Source of the DNA: CADEDH01 sp965262175
Lineage (GTDB): Bacteria > Actinomycetota > Acidimicrobiia > Acidimicrobiales > SZUA-35
Direction: 5' to 3'
Assembly (NCBI GenBank): GCA_965262175.1
Contig: CBDHES010000002.1
Location: forward strand, 2,728,001-2,792,000
Length of the DNA: 64,000 nucleotides
The position numbers were made by a program, and so were the translations under genes. The stretch's first letter is position 1. Each line of letters begins with the position of its first letter. Shown one piece after another: positions 24,748 through 33,623 of this stretch. The notes under the pieces were generated by a model. That model was given only the letters and a program-made list of their open reading frames with translations. It was not told where the DNA came from and did not search any database.

Positions 24748-25070
24748 GCTCCCGCCGACCATCTGCTCAATGGCTCAAGCGGTGGACACTTCCGGTGTAT
24801 AAACCGGATTCACCCCTCTTGTCTAACATTTTCTCTCCAAAATTTACCGTGGAGCACGGCATACCTCTTTCTAGGAAGCCGTGCGAATCGATGCTTGTTT
24901 CTGCCGCTCCATTCTTGCTTTCCCAGCGCCAACCTTGAGTAGGAATATCGCCCCATCGGCGAGTTCATACCTGCACCAAACTAAATCTTCATTTCCTCTT
25001 GTCAAAGGGTGTCGACCTGGTTAGCTTGCTCTGACAGGCGTGGGCGCTGAGCAACTATCTGGAGCGAAGC
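24748..25070. other. AT-richer intergenic region before the tad operon
   Basis: No gene is seen in these 320 bases. Composition is clearly more AT-rich than the surroundings (for example TTTTCTCTCC and AAATTTACC), typical of a promoter and regulatory region. A candidate promoter near its right end is listed separately. A short hairpin (GCACGGC with GCCGTGC, about 24855-24891) may form in the leader or serve as a binding site. Confidence 0.55.
24999..25027 (+). promoter_or_regulatory. Candidate sigma-70-type promoter for the tad operon
   Basis: TTGTCA is followed after 17 bases by TAGCTT, and the first tad gene begins at 25071, leaving a leader of about 35 bases. The elements match the consensus moderately. 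It lies in the AT-rich intergenic region where a promoter is expected. Confidence 0.5.
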
Positions 25071-25520
25071 GTGCCCTGGGCGAGACATGGCAAACGTCGA
25101 CGAGCGGTGGCGCAGTGCCATCGAACGCGGCGCTGGAAACCGGGCCGGGACGATGGCGCCGTGCTGGCCGAGTTCGCCCTCATCGTCCCCGTGCTCGTCG
25201 TCTTGCTGTTCGGGATCCTCGAGGTCGGGCTGGCCATCAGCCAGGCCCAGGCCATCGAGGCCGCAGCTCGGGAAGCCGGCCGGTTGGCGTCGCTCTCATC
25301 CACCACCGAGGCCGACGTCCAGGCCCGGGTCGACGCCAGCCTGGCCAGCTTTCCCCCCGACGGGCCGATCACCGTCTCGATCGAGCCGGAGACCTGCGCC
25401 GACCGGGAGGGTGAGTCGGTCACCGTGCGGGTGGTCGCGCCCCACGACATCTCGATCCCGCTGGTGATGGACCGGACGATCACCATGACCGGAGAGGCGA
25501 TCTTCCGATGCGAGGCATGA
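25071..25520 (+). CDS. TadE-like pseudopilin
   Basis: A 149-residue protein starting at GTG 25071 (CTGGAG upstream). A basic leader of about 28 residues precedes DDGAVLAEFALIVPVLVVLL, the TadE signature with Glu five residues after the processing Gly, and a single hydrophobic helix. The remaining beta-rich part is extracytoplasmic with two Cys. TadE is a minor pilin needed for Tad pilus assembly. Its stop lies 13 bases inside the next gene, so the two are coupled. Confidence 0.85.
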   Translation: MPWARHGKRRRAVAQCHRTRRWKPGRDDGAVLAEFALIVPVLVVLLFGILEVGLAISQAQAIEAAAREAGRLASLSSTTEADVQARVDASLASFPPDGPITVSIEPETCADREGESVTVRVVAPHDISIPLVMDRTITMTGEAIFRCEA

Positions 25521-26530
25521 CGCCCGGCCCTGCGCCGATCGACGATCGAGGCGCCTCGCTGGCGCTGATGGCCATCGCTCTCGTCGCTTTCGTGGCGATG
25601 GCGTCGCTGGTCATCGACGTCGGGGTCGGACGGCTGACCCAACGGAGCCTCATCCCGGCCACCGATGCCGGCGCCCTCGCCGGCGCCCAGGCCATCGTCG
25701 CCGACCCGGGCGACGAAGCCGGGGCGTGCTCGATGGCCGAGGCCTACGTGCTCGACAACGAACCGGCGGCCACGATGACCCACTGCGAGATCGACACGTT
25801 CGGAACCGGGGGGCGGATCACCGTCGTCGCCTCGACCGAGGTCGACACCGCCTTCGCCGCCGCCGTCGGCGAAGGCGACTTCCCGGTGGGCTCGATGTCC
25901 ACCGCCACCTGGGGCGCGCCGACGACGGTGACCGACCTCCGCCCGTTGGCCCTGTGCCACGACGGTTCGGCCCAACTCCGGACCTTGATCGACAACCCCC
26001 CCTCGGGCCCGACCTGGATCCGGGTCCCCTACGTCAAGGACGACCCCAGCGACTGCGGCGGCTCCCCCTACGCCGGCAACTTCGCCACCGTCGACTTCGA
26101 GGGCGGTGCGTCGGTGGCCGACATCCGGGACTGGGTGACCGACGGCTACCCCGGCCAGATCGGCTTCGACGACGGCCCCGCCACCAACTGCGCCGCCCCG
26201 GCGGTCTGTCACGAGCGCCCCTGGGCCCTGCTCGACCTGTTGTGGCAGCTCGGCGAGCTCGTGACCAGCGAGCGCTACGTGGCATGGCCCATCTTCGACT
26301 ACGCCGACGACCGCCAGATCCATCTCGTCGGGGTCCTCCGGGCCCGGCTCTACGACTTCTGGCTCAGCGGGTCGACCTCCGGGTGGTACCTCGAGTTCAA
26401 GATCGAGCCGGGGCTGGTGACCGGCACGTGTTGCGACACGCCGGGGGTCGCCGCCGGCAACGACGTGATCGCCATCTGTGGCGTCGACCACGGCGCACTG
26501 CCGTCCTGCGATCCGGGCTTCGGTCCATGA
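25508..26530 (+). CDS. TadG-like pilus assembly protein
   Basis: A 340-residue protein with a start overlapping tadE by 13 bases. The N-terminus DDRGASLALMAIALVAFVAMASLVIDVGV matches TadG-like proteins (TadE/G-like pilus domain) and the next stretch TQRSLIPATDAGALAGAQAIV is the usual following motif. The long C-terminal region contains many Cys residues and aromatic motifs and is predicted extracytoplasmic. It probably helps assemble or anchor the pilus on the surface. No separate VWA domain is visible here; a VWA instead occurs in the downstream TadB fusion. Confidence 0.75.
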   Translation: MRGMTPGPAPIDDRGASLALMAIALVAFVAMASLVIDVGVGRLTQRSLIPATDAGALAGAQAIVADPGDEAGACSMAEAYVLDNEPAATMTHCEIDTFGTGGRITVVASTEVDTAFAAAVGEGDFPVGSMSTATWGAPTTVTDLRPLALCHDGSAQLRTLIDNPPSGPTWIRVPYVKDDPSDCGGSPYAGNFATVDFEGGASVADIRDWVTDGYPGQIGFDDGPATNCAAPAVCHERPWALLDLLWQLGELVTSERYVAWPIFDYADDRQIHLVGVLRARLYDFWLSGSTSGWYLEFKIEPGLVTGTCCDTPGVAAGNDVIAICGVDHGALPSCDPGFGP

Positions 26531-26558
26531 CGCCGGCCGACGATCGGGAGGTCCATCG

Positions 26559-27386
26559 ATGAGTCGACGATTGGTGGGGGCCCTGCTCGCCCTCCTCCTG
26601 GCCACGGTGGGAACCGTGATCCTCGTCGCCTACGTACGGGCGGCCGAGCAACGGGCGCTGGCCGGTCAGGAGCTGGTCGAGGTCTACCTCGTGACCGACA
26701 CGATCCCGGCCGGTACCCCGGCCGAGGAGATCGGCGACCGGGTCGCCATCGAACGGGTCCCGGCCATGGTCCGTCCCGTCGGCGCGGTCGACGACCTGGC
26801 ATCGCTCGGTGGCCTGGTAGCGGCGGTCGACCTGCCGCCCGGAGAGCAGCTGCTCCGTACCCGGTTCGTCGAGCGGGCCCAGTTCGGCGGTCGCGAAGCC
26901 GGTATCGACGTCCCCGACGACATGGTCGAGGTCACCGTCGCCTTCGACCCCGAACGAGCCGTCGGTGGGCTGCTCGAACCGGGGCAGACCGTGGCCGTGT
27001 TCGCCTCGTTCGACCCGTTCCAGCTCACCGCCTCGGTCGTCGAGGTCGACGGCGAGCAGGTGCCCCTCCCGGGGGCGGTGGCCGCCGAGGTCGGGGGCAC
27101 CACCCCCAACAGCACCGACCTCCTGCTCCGCAAGGTGCTGGTCACCGCCGTCCAACAGCCCCCGGACACCCCGGGCGGACCGGGGGACCCCGAGCGGCTG
27201 ACCGTCGCCCCCGACGACGAGGTCTACGTCACCCTCGCCGTTCGCCCCTTCGACGCCGAGCGGCTCGTCTTCACCGCCGAGTTCGGGCGACTGTGGCTGG
27301 CGGTCGAGCGGGACACCGTGCCCGAGTCCGAGGACCCGATCCAGACCCGGGGCAGCGTGCTCCTCGACCAGACCAACAACCCATGA
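26559..27386 (+). CDS. cpaB: CpaB/RcpC-like Flp pilus assembly protein
   Basis: A 275-residue protein; ATG 26559 has CGGGAGG upstream, preferable to the in-frame start at 26478 inside tadG. One N-terminal membrane helix (LVGALLALLLATVGTVILVA) precedes an SAF-like domain with TDTIPAGTPAEEI and LVAAVDLPPGEQLLRTRF, diagnostic of CpaB/RcpC. The C-terminal beta domain (VTVAFDPERAVGGLLEPGQ, VYVTLAVRPFDAERL) follows. In diderms it works with the secretin; here there is no secretin gene, so it may contact the cell wall. Confidence 0.85.
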   Translation: MSRRLVGALLALLLATVGTVILVAYVRAAEQRALAGQELVEVYLVTDTIPAGTPAEEIGDRVAIERVPAMVRPVGAVDDLASLGGLVAAVDLPPGEQLLRTRFVERAQFGGREAGIDVPDDMVEVTVAFDPERAVGGLLEPGQTVAVFASFDPFQLTASVVEVDGEQVPLPGAVAAEVGGTTPNSTDLLLRKVLVTAVQQPPDTPGGPGDPERLTVAPDDEVYVTLAVRPFDAERLVFTAEFGRLWLAVERDTVPESEDPIQTRGSVLLDQTNNP

Positions 27387-27399
27387 GGGAGCGGCGCCG

Positions 27400-28587
27400 G
27401 TGAGCGGGATCACCCTGGTGTCGGGCGACCCGGCACTGGAAGCCGTCTTCGTGAAGCTCTTCGGCCGCACCGTCCCGGTCCGGCGGGTGTGGTCGAACCA
27501 GTGGCGGGACCCGGTCCGGGTGGCGATGGACTCCTGCGCCGCCGACCCCGAGCTGGTGGTGATCGGCGCCGACGCCGGCATCGCCCTGGCCGAGATGATC
27601 GTGCCCGAGATCGACTCGCTGCTCCCGTCGGCCACGATCCTCTGCCTGCTCCGACGAGACGACCTCCAGACCTCGGTGAAGCTCCTCCGCCTCGGGGCCC
27701 GGGACGTGCTCCCCCAGGTCGGACCCGAGCGGGCCTTCAGGGCCAAGGTCGAGCCGGTCCTCGAGGTGGCCCGAACCCGGCACCGTCGACGCCACGAGCT
27801 GGGGACCGAGGTCCGGCGGCGGGTCGTGACGGTCCTCAGCCCCAAGGGCGGGAGCGGGAAGACGACCCTGTCGGTCAACGTGGCGGTCGGCATGGCCCAG
27901 CGAGCCCCCAATCAGGTCGTCCTGCTCGATCTCGACGTGCAGTTCGGCGATTGCGCCAGCGCCCTCGGCGTCGAGCCGGAGTACTCCCTGGTCCAGGCGA
28001 TCAACGCCGCCACCCACGATCGCAGCGCGTTGAAGGTCTTCCTGTCGTCCCACCGGTCGAGCCTCGCCCTCCTCTCCCCACCGGATGACTTCGTCGCCGC
28101 CGACGACATCGACCAGGACCACATGAAGCAGACGCTGGCCGCCTTCATCGAGGAGTTCCCGTTCGTCGTGATCGACACCGCCGGAGGGATCGATCGGTTC
28201 GCCCTGGCGGCGATGGAACAGTCGACCGATCTCCTCATCGTGTCCACCACCGACGTGCCGTCGGTCCGGGCCGTCCAGCGGCAGATGTCGGTCCTCGACG
28301 AGGTCGGGTTCCTGTCCCAGAGGCGGACGTTCGTGCTGAATCGGGCCAACGCCAAGGTCGGGTTGTCGGTCGCCGAGATCGAGGCGGCGGTCGGACTCCA
28401 GGCATCGTTCCAGATCCCCAGCACCCGGATGATCCCGGTATCGACGAACGAGGGCGTACCGGTCATCGAGCGGAGCGGCAGCGGTGGGCTGGCCAGCCGG
28501 TTCGACGAGATCGCCGAGTACTACACCCCGGCCGACGACGGCGACGGTGGGTGGACCAGGAGGAGCCGACGGAGGGACCAGCGATGA
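27400..28587 (+). CDS. cpaE: TadZ/CpaE-like pilus localisation ATPase
   Basis: A 395-residue protein from GTG 27400. The N-terminal 125 residues look like a receiver-like domain (LVVIGADAG, ILCLLRRDD) without a clear phosphorylation site. From about 141 comes a ParA/MinD-type ATPase: deviant Walker A SPKGGSGKTTLSVN, switch region LLDLDVQFGD and Walker B-like VVIDTAGG. TadZ proteins mark the cell pole or assembly site for the Tad apparatus. It is followed by cpaF with a four-base overlap, so it is in the same operon. Confidence 0.85.
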   Translation: MSGITLVSGDPALEAVFVKLFGRTVPVRRVWSNQWRDPVRVAMDSCAADPELVVIGADAGIALAEMIVPEIDSLLPSATILCLLRRDDLQTSVKLLRLGARDVLPQVGPERAFRAKVEPVLEVARTRHRRRHELGTEVRRRVVTVLSPKGGSGKTTLSVNVAVGMAQRAPNQVVLLDLDVQFGDCASALGVEPEYSLVQAINAATHDRSALKVFLSSHRSSLALLSPPDDFVAADDIDQDHMKQTLAAFIEEFPFVVIDTAGGIDRFALAAMEQSTDLLIVSTTDVPSVRAVQRQMSVLDEVGFLSQRRTFVLNRANAKVGLSVAEIEAAVGLQASFQIPSTRMIPVSTNEGVPVIERSGSGGLASRFDEIAEYYTPADDGDGGWTRRSRRRDQR

Positions 28588-29945
28588 ACATCGCCGACCT
28601 GCTCCGAGAGTCGGGGGCCCGACCCCGACCGGGTATCGGGCCCGGTGATGATGACGGACCGGCACCGGCGCCGATCGATCCGCTCTCGGCACTGAAATCG
28701 CGAGCCCAGCGCGCCCTGTACGACCGGCTGGGCAACCGCCTCTACGACCCGGGCATGAGCGAGCAGCAACTCCAGGCCCACGTGGTGCGGGAACTGGACG
28801 AGATCCTGTCAAACGAGCTGACCCAGCTCTCACCCGAAGAGCGGCGGAGCGTGGTCACCTCGATCAGCGCCGACATCCTCGGACTGGGACCGATCGAGCC
28901 GCTGCTGCGGGACCCGACCGTGACCGAGGTGATGGTCAACGCCGACGACGCCATCTTCGTCGAGCGCCGAGGCCGCCTGTTCCTGACCGAGACCCGCTTC
29001 GCCAGCGTCCACCAGCTCCGTCAGGTGATCGAGAAGATCGTGTCCGCCGTCGGCCGACGGATCGACGAGTCGTCGCCCCTGGTCGACGCCCGGCTCCCCG
29101 ACGGCAGCCGGATCAACGCCGTCATCCCACCGCTGGCGGTCGACGGCCCGATGCTGACGATCCGGAAGTTCGCCAAGACGGCGTTCACCGCCACCGACCT
29201 GGTCGAGATGGGGACGGTGACCCGGGACGCCGCCGACTTCCTCGAGCGGTGCGTCCATGGCCGGCAGAACATCCTGATCAGCGGCGGGACCGGCTCGGGC
29301 AAGACGACGTTCCTCAACGTCGTCTCGTCGTACATCCCGGCCGACGAACGGATCGTGACCATCGAGGACTCGGTCGAGCTCCGGCTGGGCCAGCGCCACG
29401 TGGTCCGGCTCGAGGCCCGCCCGCCGAACGTGGAGGGGCGGGGCGAGGTCTCGATCCGGGACCTCGTCCGCAACTCGCTCCGGATGCGCCCCGACCGGAT
29501 CGTGGTCGGCGAGGTCCGGGGCGGCGAGGCCCTCGACATGCTCCAGGCGATGAACACCGGCCACGAGGGGTCGCTGTCGACCCTCCACGCCAACAGCCCC
29601 CGAGACGCCCTGTCCCGGTTGGAGACGATGGTGCTCATGGCCGGGCTCGACCTGCCGGCCCGCTCCATCCGGGAGCAGGTGGCGTCGGCCCTCGACCTGA
29701 TCGTCCACCTCAACCGCATGCGGGACGGGACCCGGCGGGTCACCGAGATCACCGAGGTGACCGACCTCGACGACGACGTGATCGGGTTGTCGACCCTCTA
29801 CGCCTTCGACCCCCGGGCACCCCACGACGGGACCAGCCGCAAGCTCGGGGCCCTCCGACCGACCGGGGCCGATCCCCGGGCCGATGACGTGATCCGACGC
29901 CGGTTCGTGGCCGAACCGATGCCCGAAGCGTTCCCCGAGCGATGA
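28584..29945 (+). CDS. cpaF: CpaF/TadA-type pilus assembly ATPase
   Basis: A 453-residue secretion ATPase; ATG 28584 has GGAGG upstream and overlaps the cpaE stop. It carries an N-terminal helical domain (ILGLGPIEPLLRDPTVTEVM), Walker A GGTGSGKT (234-241), Asp box EDSVELRL, Walker B-like RIVVGEVRGGEA and His box GHEGSLSTLHAN. The hexamer powers Flp pilus polymerisation at the cytosolic face, working with TadB and TadC. The length is typical. Confidence 0.95.
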   Translation: MNIADLLRESGARPRPGIGPGDDDGPAPAPIDPLSALKSRAQRALYDRLGNRLYDPGMSEQQLQAHVVRELDEILSNELTQLSPEERRSVVTSISADILGLGPIEPLLRDPTVTEVMVNADDAIFVERRGRLFLTETRFASVHQLRQVIEKIVSAVGRRIDESSPLVDARLPDGSRINAVIPPLAVDGPMLTIRKFAKTAFTATDLVEMGTVTRDAADFLERCVHGRQNILISGGTGSGKTTFLNVVSSYIPADERIVTIEDSVELRLGQRHVVRLEARPPNVEGRGEVSIRDLVRNSLRMRPDRIVVGEVRGGEALDMLQAMNTGHEGSLSTLHANSPRDALSRLETMVLMAGLDLPARSIREQVASALDLIVHLNRMRDGTRRVTEITEVTDLDDDVIGLSTLYAFDPRAPHDGTSRKLGALRPTGADPRADDVIRRRFVAEPMPEAFPER

Positions 29946-31936
29946 CCTCCCACCCCCCGACCCCGAGTCGCAGACGGTGGCTCCCCGCCTTCCTCGCCGC
30001 GCTGGTGGCAGCGATCGCCACGGGGCTGGGCGCAGGGGGACTAGGTGCTGCGGTGTCGACCCCGACGCCGGTCGGCGCCGAACCGACCGACGATGGGTCG
30101 ACGACCGATCTCGACGCCGAGATCCAGATCCTGGGGGTGGACGAGGACCCGGACGGCGCCGTCGTCCTCGACGTGGCCGTGCCCCCGGCCATCGGCGAGC
30201 TTGCCCCGGTCGCGGCCAACTTCGCCGTCACCGATGGTGGTCAGCTGGTCGAGCTGGCCGTGGAGCGACCGACCGGTCCGGTCGATGCCGTGCTGGTCAT
30301 CGACACGTCGGGGAGCATGAGCGGGGCGGCCCTGACAGCCGCCACCGACGCCGCCCGCAGCTTCGTCGACACCGTGCCCGACGACGTCCGGGTCGGGCTG
30401 ATCAGCTTCGGCGAGACGGTCGAGGTCCACCGGGAGCCGACCCTGGACCGGGACGCCGTCGCCGCCGACCTCGACGAGCTGGGGGCGGCCGACGGCGAGA
30501 CCGCCCTGTGGGATGCCATGGCCATCGCCGCCGAGCTGATCGGCGAGGGCTCCGGCCCCCGGTACCTCGTCGTCCTGTCCGACGGCGACGACACGGTCAG
30601 CGCCACCTCCCCCGAGGCGGTTGTCGACGGCCTCCTGGCCAGCTCGATCGACCTCTATGCGGTGGCGATCGAGAGCCCCGATACCGATCTCGTCGAGCTG
30701 GAGCGTGCGGTCGGCCGGGTCGGCGGTCGGTTCCTCCCGACCGATGACGTGACCCAGCTCGGTCCCCTCTATGCCGACATCGCCGGGCGGCTCGGCAATC
30801 GCTTCCGGCTCCGCTTCGACCCGCTCGGCACCGGGAACCGGACCGTGGTGGTCTCGGTGGCGGTCGGCGATGCGCTGGCCACCGCCCGGATCACGATCGG
30901 CGACGATGGTCTGGTCGCCCCGCCGGCCGGGCCTCAGCTCGGCACCGATCAGCTCCCGTCGGCGGATCGGGTGCTGGGGCCGGTGGCGGCCACGGCCCCC
31001 GGCCTGCTGGGAACCGAGACGGGGCTGCAGATCGGGGCCGGAGCGATGTTCCTCGCCTTGGCGCTGGGGGGGCTCCTCATCGTCCGACCGGCCAAGGGAC
31101 CGTGGCGGGTCGCCGCCGGGGTGGCCGGTGACCGACTGATCGGGGGACGGACCCGGCTCGGCACGGTCGCCGATCGCATCGTGGCCCGACGGGACTCCGA
31201 CGGCCGACTCGACGCCGCCCTCGACGCCGCCGACATCGATCTCCGGGCCGGCGAGTTCGTGGTCGGCTACATCGTCGCCACGACCTCGATCACCCTGGCC
31301 GTCACCGCCTGGGCCGGGACCGTGGCCGGGATCGTGACCGCCGGGACCGTGATCGGCGGGGTGGCGCTGGTGATGAACATCCGGACGGCCCGACGCCGGG
31401 CCCGGTTCGGCGATCAGCTGACCGACGGCCTGACGATCATGGCCAGTGGCCTCCGGGCCGGTCTCAGCCTCCCCCGCGCCGTCGAGCTGGTCGGTATCGA
31501 AGCGCCGTCGCCGCTGGCCGACGAGTTCCGTCGGATCTCGTTCGAGGTTCGACTCGGCCGGGACCTGACCGACTCGATCGAGGACGTCGCCCGACGGATG
31601 GCCAGCGTCGACCTGGAGTGGGTGGCCGGGGCGGTCGACATCCACCGGGAGCTGGGCGGGAACCTGACCGAGATCCTCGACAACGTCGCGGCGACGATCC
31701 GGGAGCGGCGGACCATCTCCCGCCAGATCGATGCGATGTCGGCCGAGGGTCGCCTCACCGGGTGGGTGCTGCTGGCGATGCCGGTCATCGTGTTCCTCTT
31801 CACCGCCTGGCGAACGCCCGACCATCTGGATCCGCTGCTGAACGAGACGACCGGGCGAACGCTCCTGGGCGGGTCCGGGGTCGGCTTGGCGGTCGGCCAT
31901 GCGTGGATCCGTCGGCTGGTGAAGCTCAGGTACTGA
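29942..31936 (+). CDS. VWA domain-TadB fusion, pilus platform protein
   Basis: A 664-residue protein, start overlapping the cpaF stop. The N-terminus has a signal-like hydrophobic segment (AFLAALVAAIATGLGAGGLG), then a von Willebrand A domain (about 110-285) with a MIDAS motif DTSGSMSG at 121-128. A membrane helix near 370 leads to the TadB part: helices around 430-480, then the T2SSF core QLTDGLTIMASGLRAGLSLP and final helices. TadB is normally about 300 residues and forms the inner-membrane platform. The VWA part would be extracellular and could bind matrix, pilins or metal-dependent ligands. Confidence 0.85.
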   Translation: MTSHPPTPSRRRWLPAFLAALVAAIATGLGAGGLGAAVSTPTPVGAEPTDDGSTTDLDAEIQILGVDEDPDGAVVLDVAVPPAIGELAPVAANFAVTDGGQLVELAVERPTGPVDAVLVIDTSGSMSGAALTAATDAARSFVDTVPDDVRVGLISFGETVEVHREPTLDRDAVAADLDELGAADGETALWDAMAIAAELIGEGSGPRYLVVLSDGDDTVSATSPEAVVDGLLASSIDLYAVAIESPDTDLVELERAVGRVGGRFLPTDDVTQLGPLYADIAGRLGNRFRLRFDPLGTGNRTVVVSVAVGDALATARITIGDDGLVAPPAGPQLGTDQLPSADRVLGPVAATAPGLLGTETGLQIGAGAMFLALALGGLLIVRPAKGPWRVAAGVAGDRLIGGRTRLGTVADRIVARRDSDGRLDAALDAADIDLRAGEFVVGYIVATTSITLAVTAWAGTVAGIVTAGTVIGGVALVMNIRTARRRARFGDQLTDGLTIMASGLRAGLSLPRAVELVGIEAPSPLADEFRRISFEVRLGRDLTDSIEDVARRMASVDLEWVAGAVDIHRELGGNLTEILDNVAATIRERRTISRQIDAMSAEGRLTGWVLLAMPVIVFLFTAWRTPDHLDPLLNETTGRTLLGGSGVGLAVGHAWIRRLVKLRY

Positions 31937-31971
31937 CCGGCGCAGCCGGGGGAAACGAGGAGGATCCGACC

Positions 31972-32883
31972 ATGCCCATCACCATGCCCATCACCGTCTG
32001 GCTGGCCTCGGCCATGATCGGCGTCGCGCTGCCGATCGGCTGGTGGGCCCTGTCGACCGAGCGGGTCGCCACCAACATCCGCCTCCAACGGCCGGGCGAG
32101 CCGCGCTCGCTGCGCGAGTCGAGGCTCGAACGATCGAGGGTCGAACGGATGCTGGTACCGCTGCTCCGATCGATCGGCCGTCGCGCCGTCCGCTTCACGC
32201 CGGTCGGATGGATCGACGGCCACGAGCAGGCCCTGGCCAAGGCCGGGATGGCCGGCCGGTTCAGCGCCGAGCAGGTTCTCGGCGCCAAGATCGTGCTGCC
32301 GGCGGTGATCGGGGCGCTGCTCGGGCTGCGCCTCGTCGACCAGAGCCAGCCGGGAGACGTGGTGGTGACCATCGCCTTCGTCGTCGCTGCGTTCTTCGTG
32401 CCCGATCTCCTGGTCCGAGCGGGAGCCGACCGGCGGGCCGAGTCGGTCACCGCAGCCCTGCCCGACCTCCTCGACCAGCTGACGATCTCGGTCGAGGCGG
32501 GCCTGGGGTTCGATGCCGCCCTCACCCGAATCAGCCGAGACCGCACCGACCCGCTCGGCCAGGAGCTGACCCGGATGCTCCACGACGTCCGCCTCGGCTC
32601 CAGTCGCATCGACGCTCTCGAAGCCCTGGCGGCACGCTCCCAGGTCGATGATCTCAAGACCGTCGTGCTGACCCTCCGCCAGGCCGAGGGGTTGGGGACA
32701 CCGCTGGCCACCCCTCTCCGCAACGTCGCCGATGAGATGAGGGAGAAGCGGCGGCTCCGAGCCGAGGAGCGGGCCCAGCGGTTGCCGACGCTGATGATCT
32801 TCCCGCTGGGGATCTGCATCCTGCCGGCCCTGTTCGTGGTGATCCTCGGCCCCGCGGTCCTGACCCTGGGCGACATCTTCTAG
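31972..32883 (+). CDS. TadC-like pilus platform protein
   Basis: A 303-residue membrane protein; ATG 31972 follows GAGGAGG. It has an N-terminal helix, a middle pair of helices (KIVLPAVIGALLGLRL and VVVTIAFVVAAFFVPDLLV), a cytosolic T2SSF core (LPDLLDQLTISVEAGLGFDAAL, EGLGTPLATPLRNVADEM) and a C-terminal helix. With the TadB fusion it forms the membrane platform above CpaF. It is the last gene of the tad operon. Confidence 0.9.
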   Translation: MPITMPITVWLASAMIGVALPIGWWALSTERVATNIRLQRPGEPRSLRESRLERSRVERMLVPLLRSIGRRAVRFTPVGWIDGHEQALAKAGMAGRFSAEQVLGAKIVLPAVIGALLGLRLVDQSQPGDVVVTIAFVVAAFFVPDLLVRAGADRRAESVTAALPDLLDQLTISVEAGLGFDAALTRISRDRTDPLGQELTRMLHDVRLGSSRIDALEALAARSQVDDLKTVVLTLRQAEGLGTPLATPLRNVADEMREKRRLRAEERAQRLPTLMIFPLGICILPALFVVILGPAVLTLGDIF

Positions 32884-32959
32884 AGGCGGCCGGGAGACGG
32901 CCGGGAGGCGGTCCTCGAGGCGGTGCCGAGGCCCGCCCTCGGCGTTCGTCTGGCCGAGC

Positions 32960-32988
32960 TTGACCAGGTTTGAACTACCCGATACCGC
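32960..32988 (+). promoter_or_regulatory. Candidate promoter upstream of the unknown/OmpA unit
   Basis: TTGACC is followed by 17 bases and TACCGC, about 60 bases before the GTG at 33048. The -35 element is good and the -10 weak. It is the only sensible candidate in the 160-base gap after tadC. Confidence 0.4.
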
Positions 32989-33047
32989 TAGCCTGAAGGA
33001 GCCTCAAAGAGCCGCTCCCGTCGGTGGGACGCTCGACCAGGAGGAAC

Positions 33048-33623
33048 GTGACGGTGGACGAGATCGACGTAGATCCGGTCCGTGAGGGCCTCACGACCAT
33101 GGAGCACGAGAACCTCAGCCAGGTCGTGCAGATGCTCGTGAGCATCGAATCGATGCGGGCCGGGGGCGCCGGATCGGACCAGATCGCCGATCGCCTGGCG
33201 GTCGACTACGAGGAGCCGCCCGGCGGTGGCCGGTGGACGGGGGCCAAGGTCGATCGGATCATCGACATCGTCGAGTCGATCCGCTCCGAGCGGGACACGA
33301 CGTCCCCACCCACTCCGGCCGGCCACGCTCGACCCGGCCAGCGGGCGGTCGAGCAGGCCGACGAGCTGGGAACCACCCCGCCGCCCAGACCGACGCCGCC
33401 GGCGGCGTCCCAGGCGGTCGCCGCAGCCCAGACGGCGCAACCGCCTCGACCGATCGGTCGCCACGATCGGTTCCCGAACGGCGCCGCGGCGGCCGGGCAC
33501 CCGGCCCCATCTGCCGCCAGCGCCGACCACCACCGCATGCCGGCGGCCAGCCCGATGGCCGGGCGCACCGCTCCGGTGCCGGTGCCGGTGCCGGTACTGG
33601 TGCTGCCGGCGTGTTCCTCGTGA
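33048..33623 (+). CDS. Hypothetical protein, coupled to an OmpA-like gene
   Basis: A 191-residue protein from GTG 33048 with AGGAGG just upstream. Residues 1-80 are helical and look folded (MEHENLSQVVQMLVSIESMR, then WTGAKVDRIIDIVESIRSER). The rest is a long Pro/Ala-rich, probably disordered tail with a run of PV repeats near the end. No family is recognised. The stop overlaps the next gene's GTG (GTGA), so it is translationally coupled to the BON-OmpA protein and may act with it at the envelope or as a cytosolic partner. Confidence 0.65.
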   Translation: MTVDEIDVDPVREGLTTMEHENLSQVVQMLVSIESMRAGGAGSDQIADRLAVDYEEPPGGGRWTGAKVDRIIDIVESIRSERDTTSPPTPAGHARPGQRAVEQADELGTTPPPRPTPPAASQAVAAAQTAQPPRPIGRHDRFPNGAAAAGHPAPSAASADHHRMPAASPMAGRTAPVPVPVPVLVLPACSS

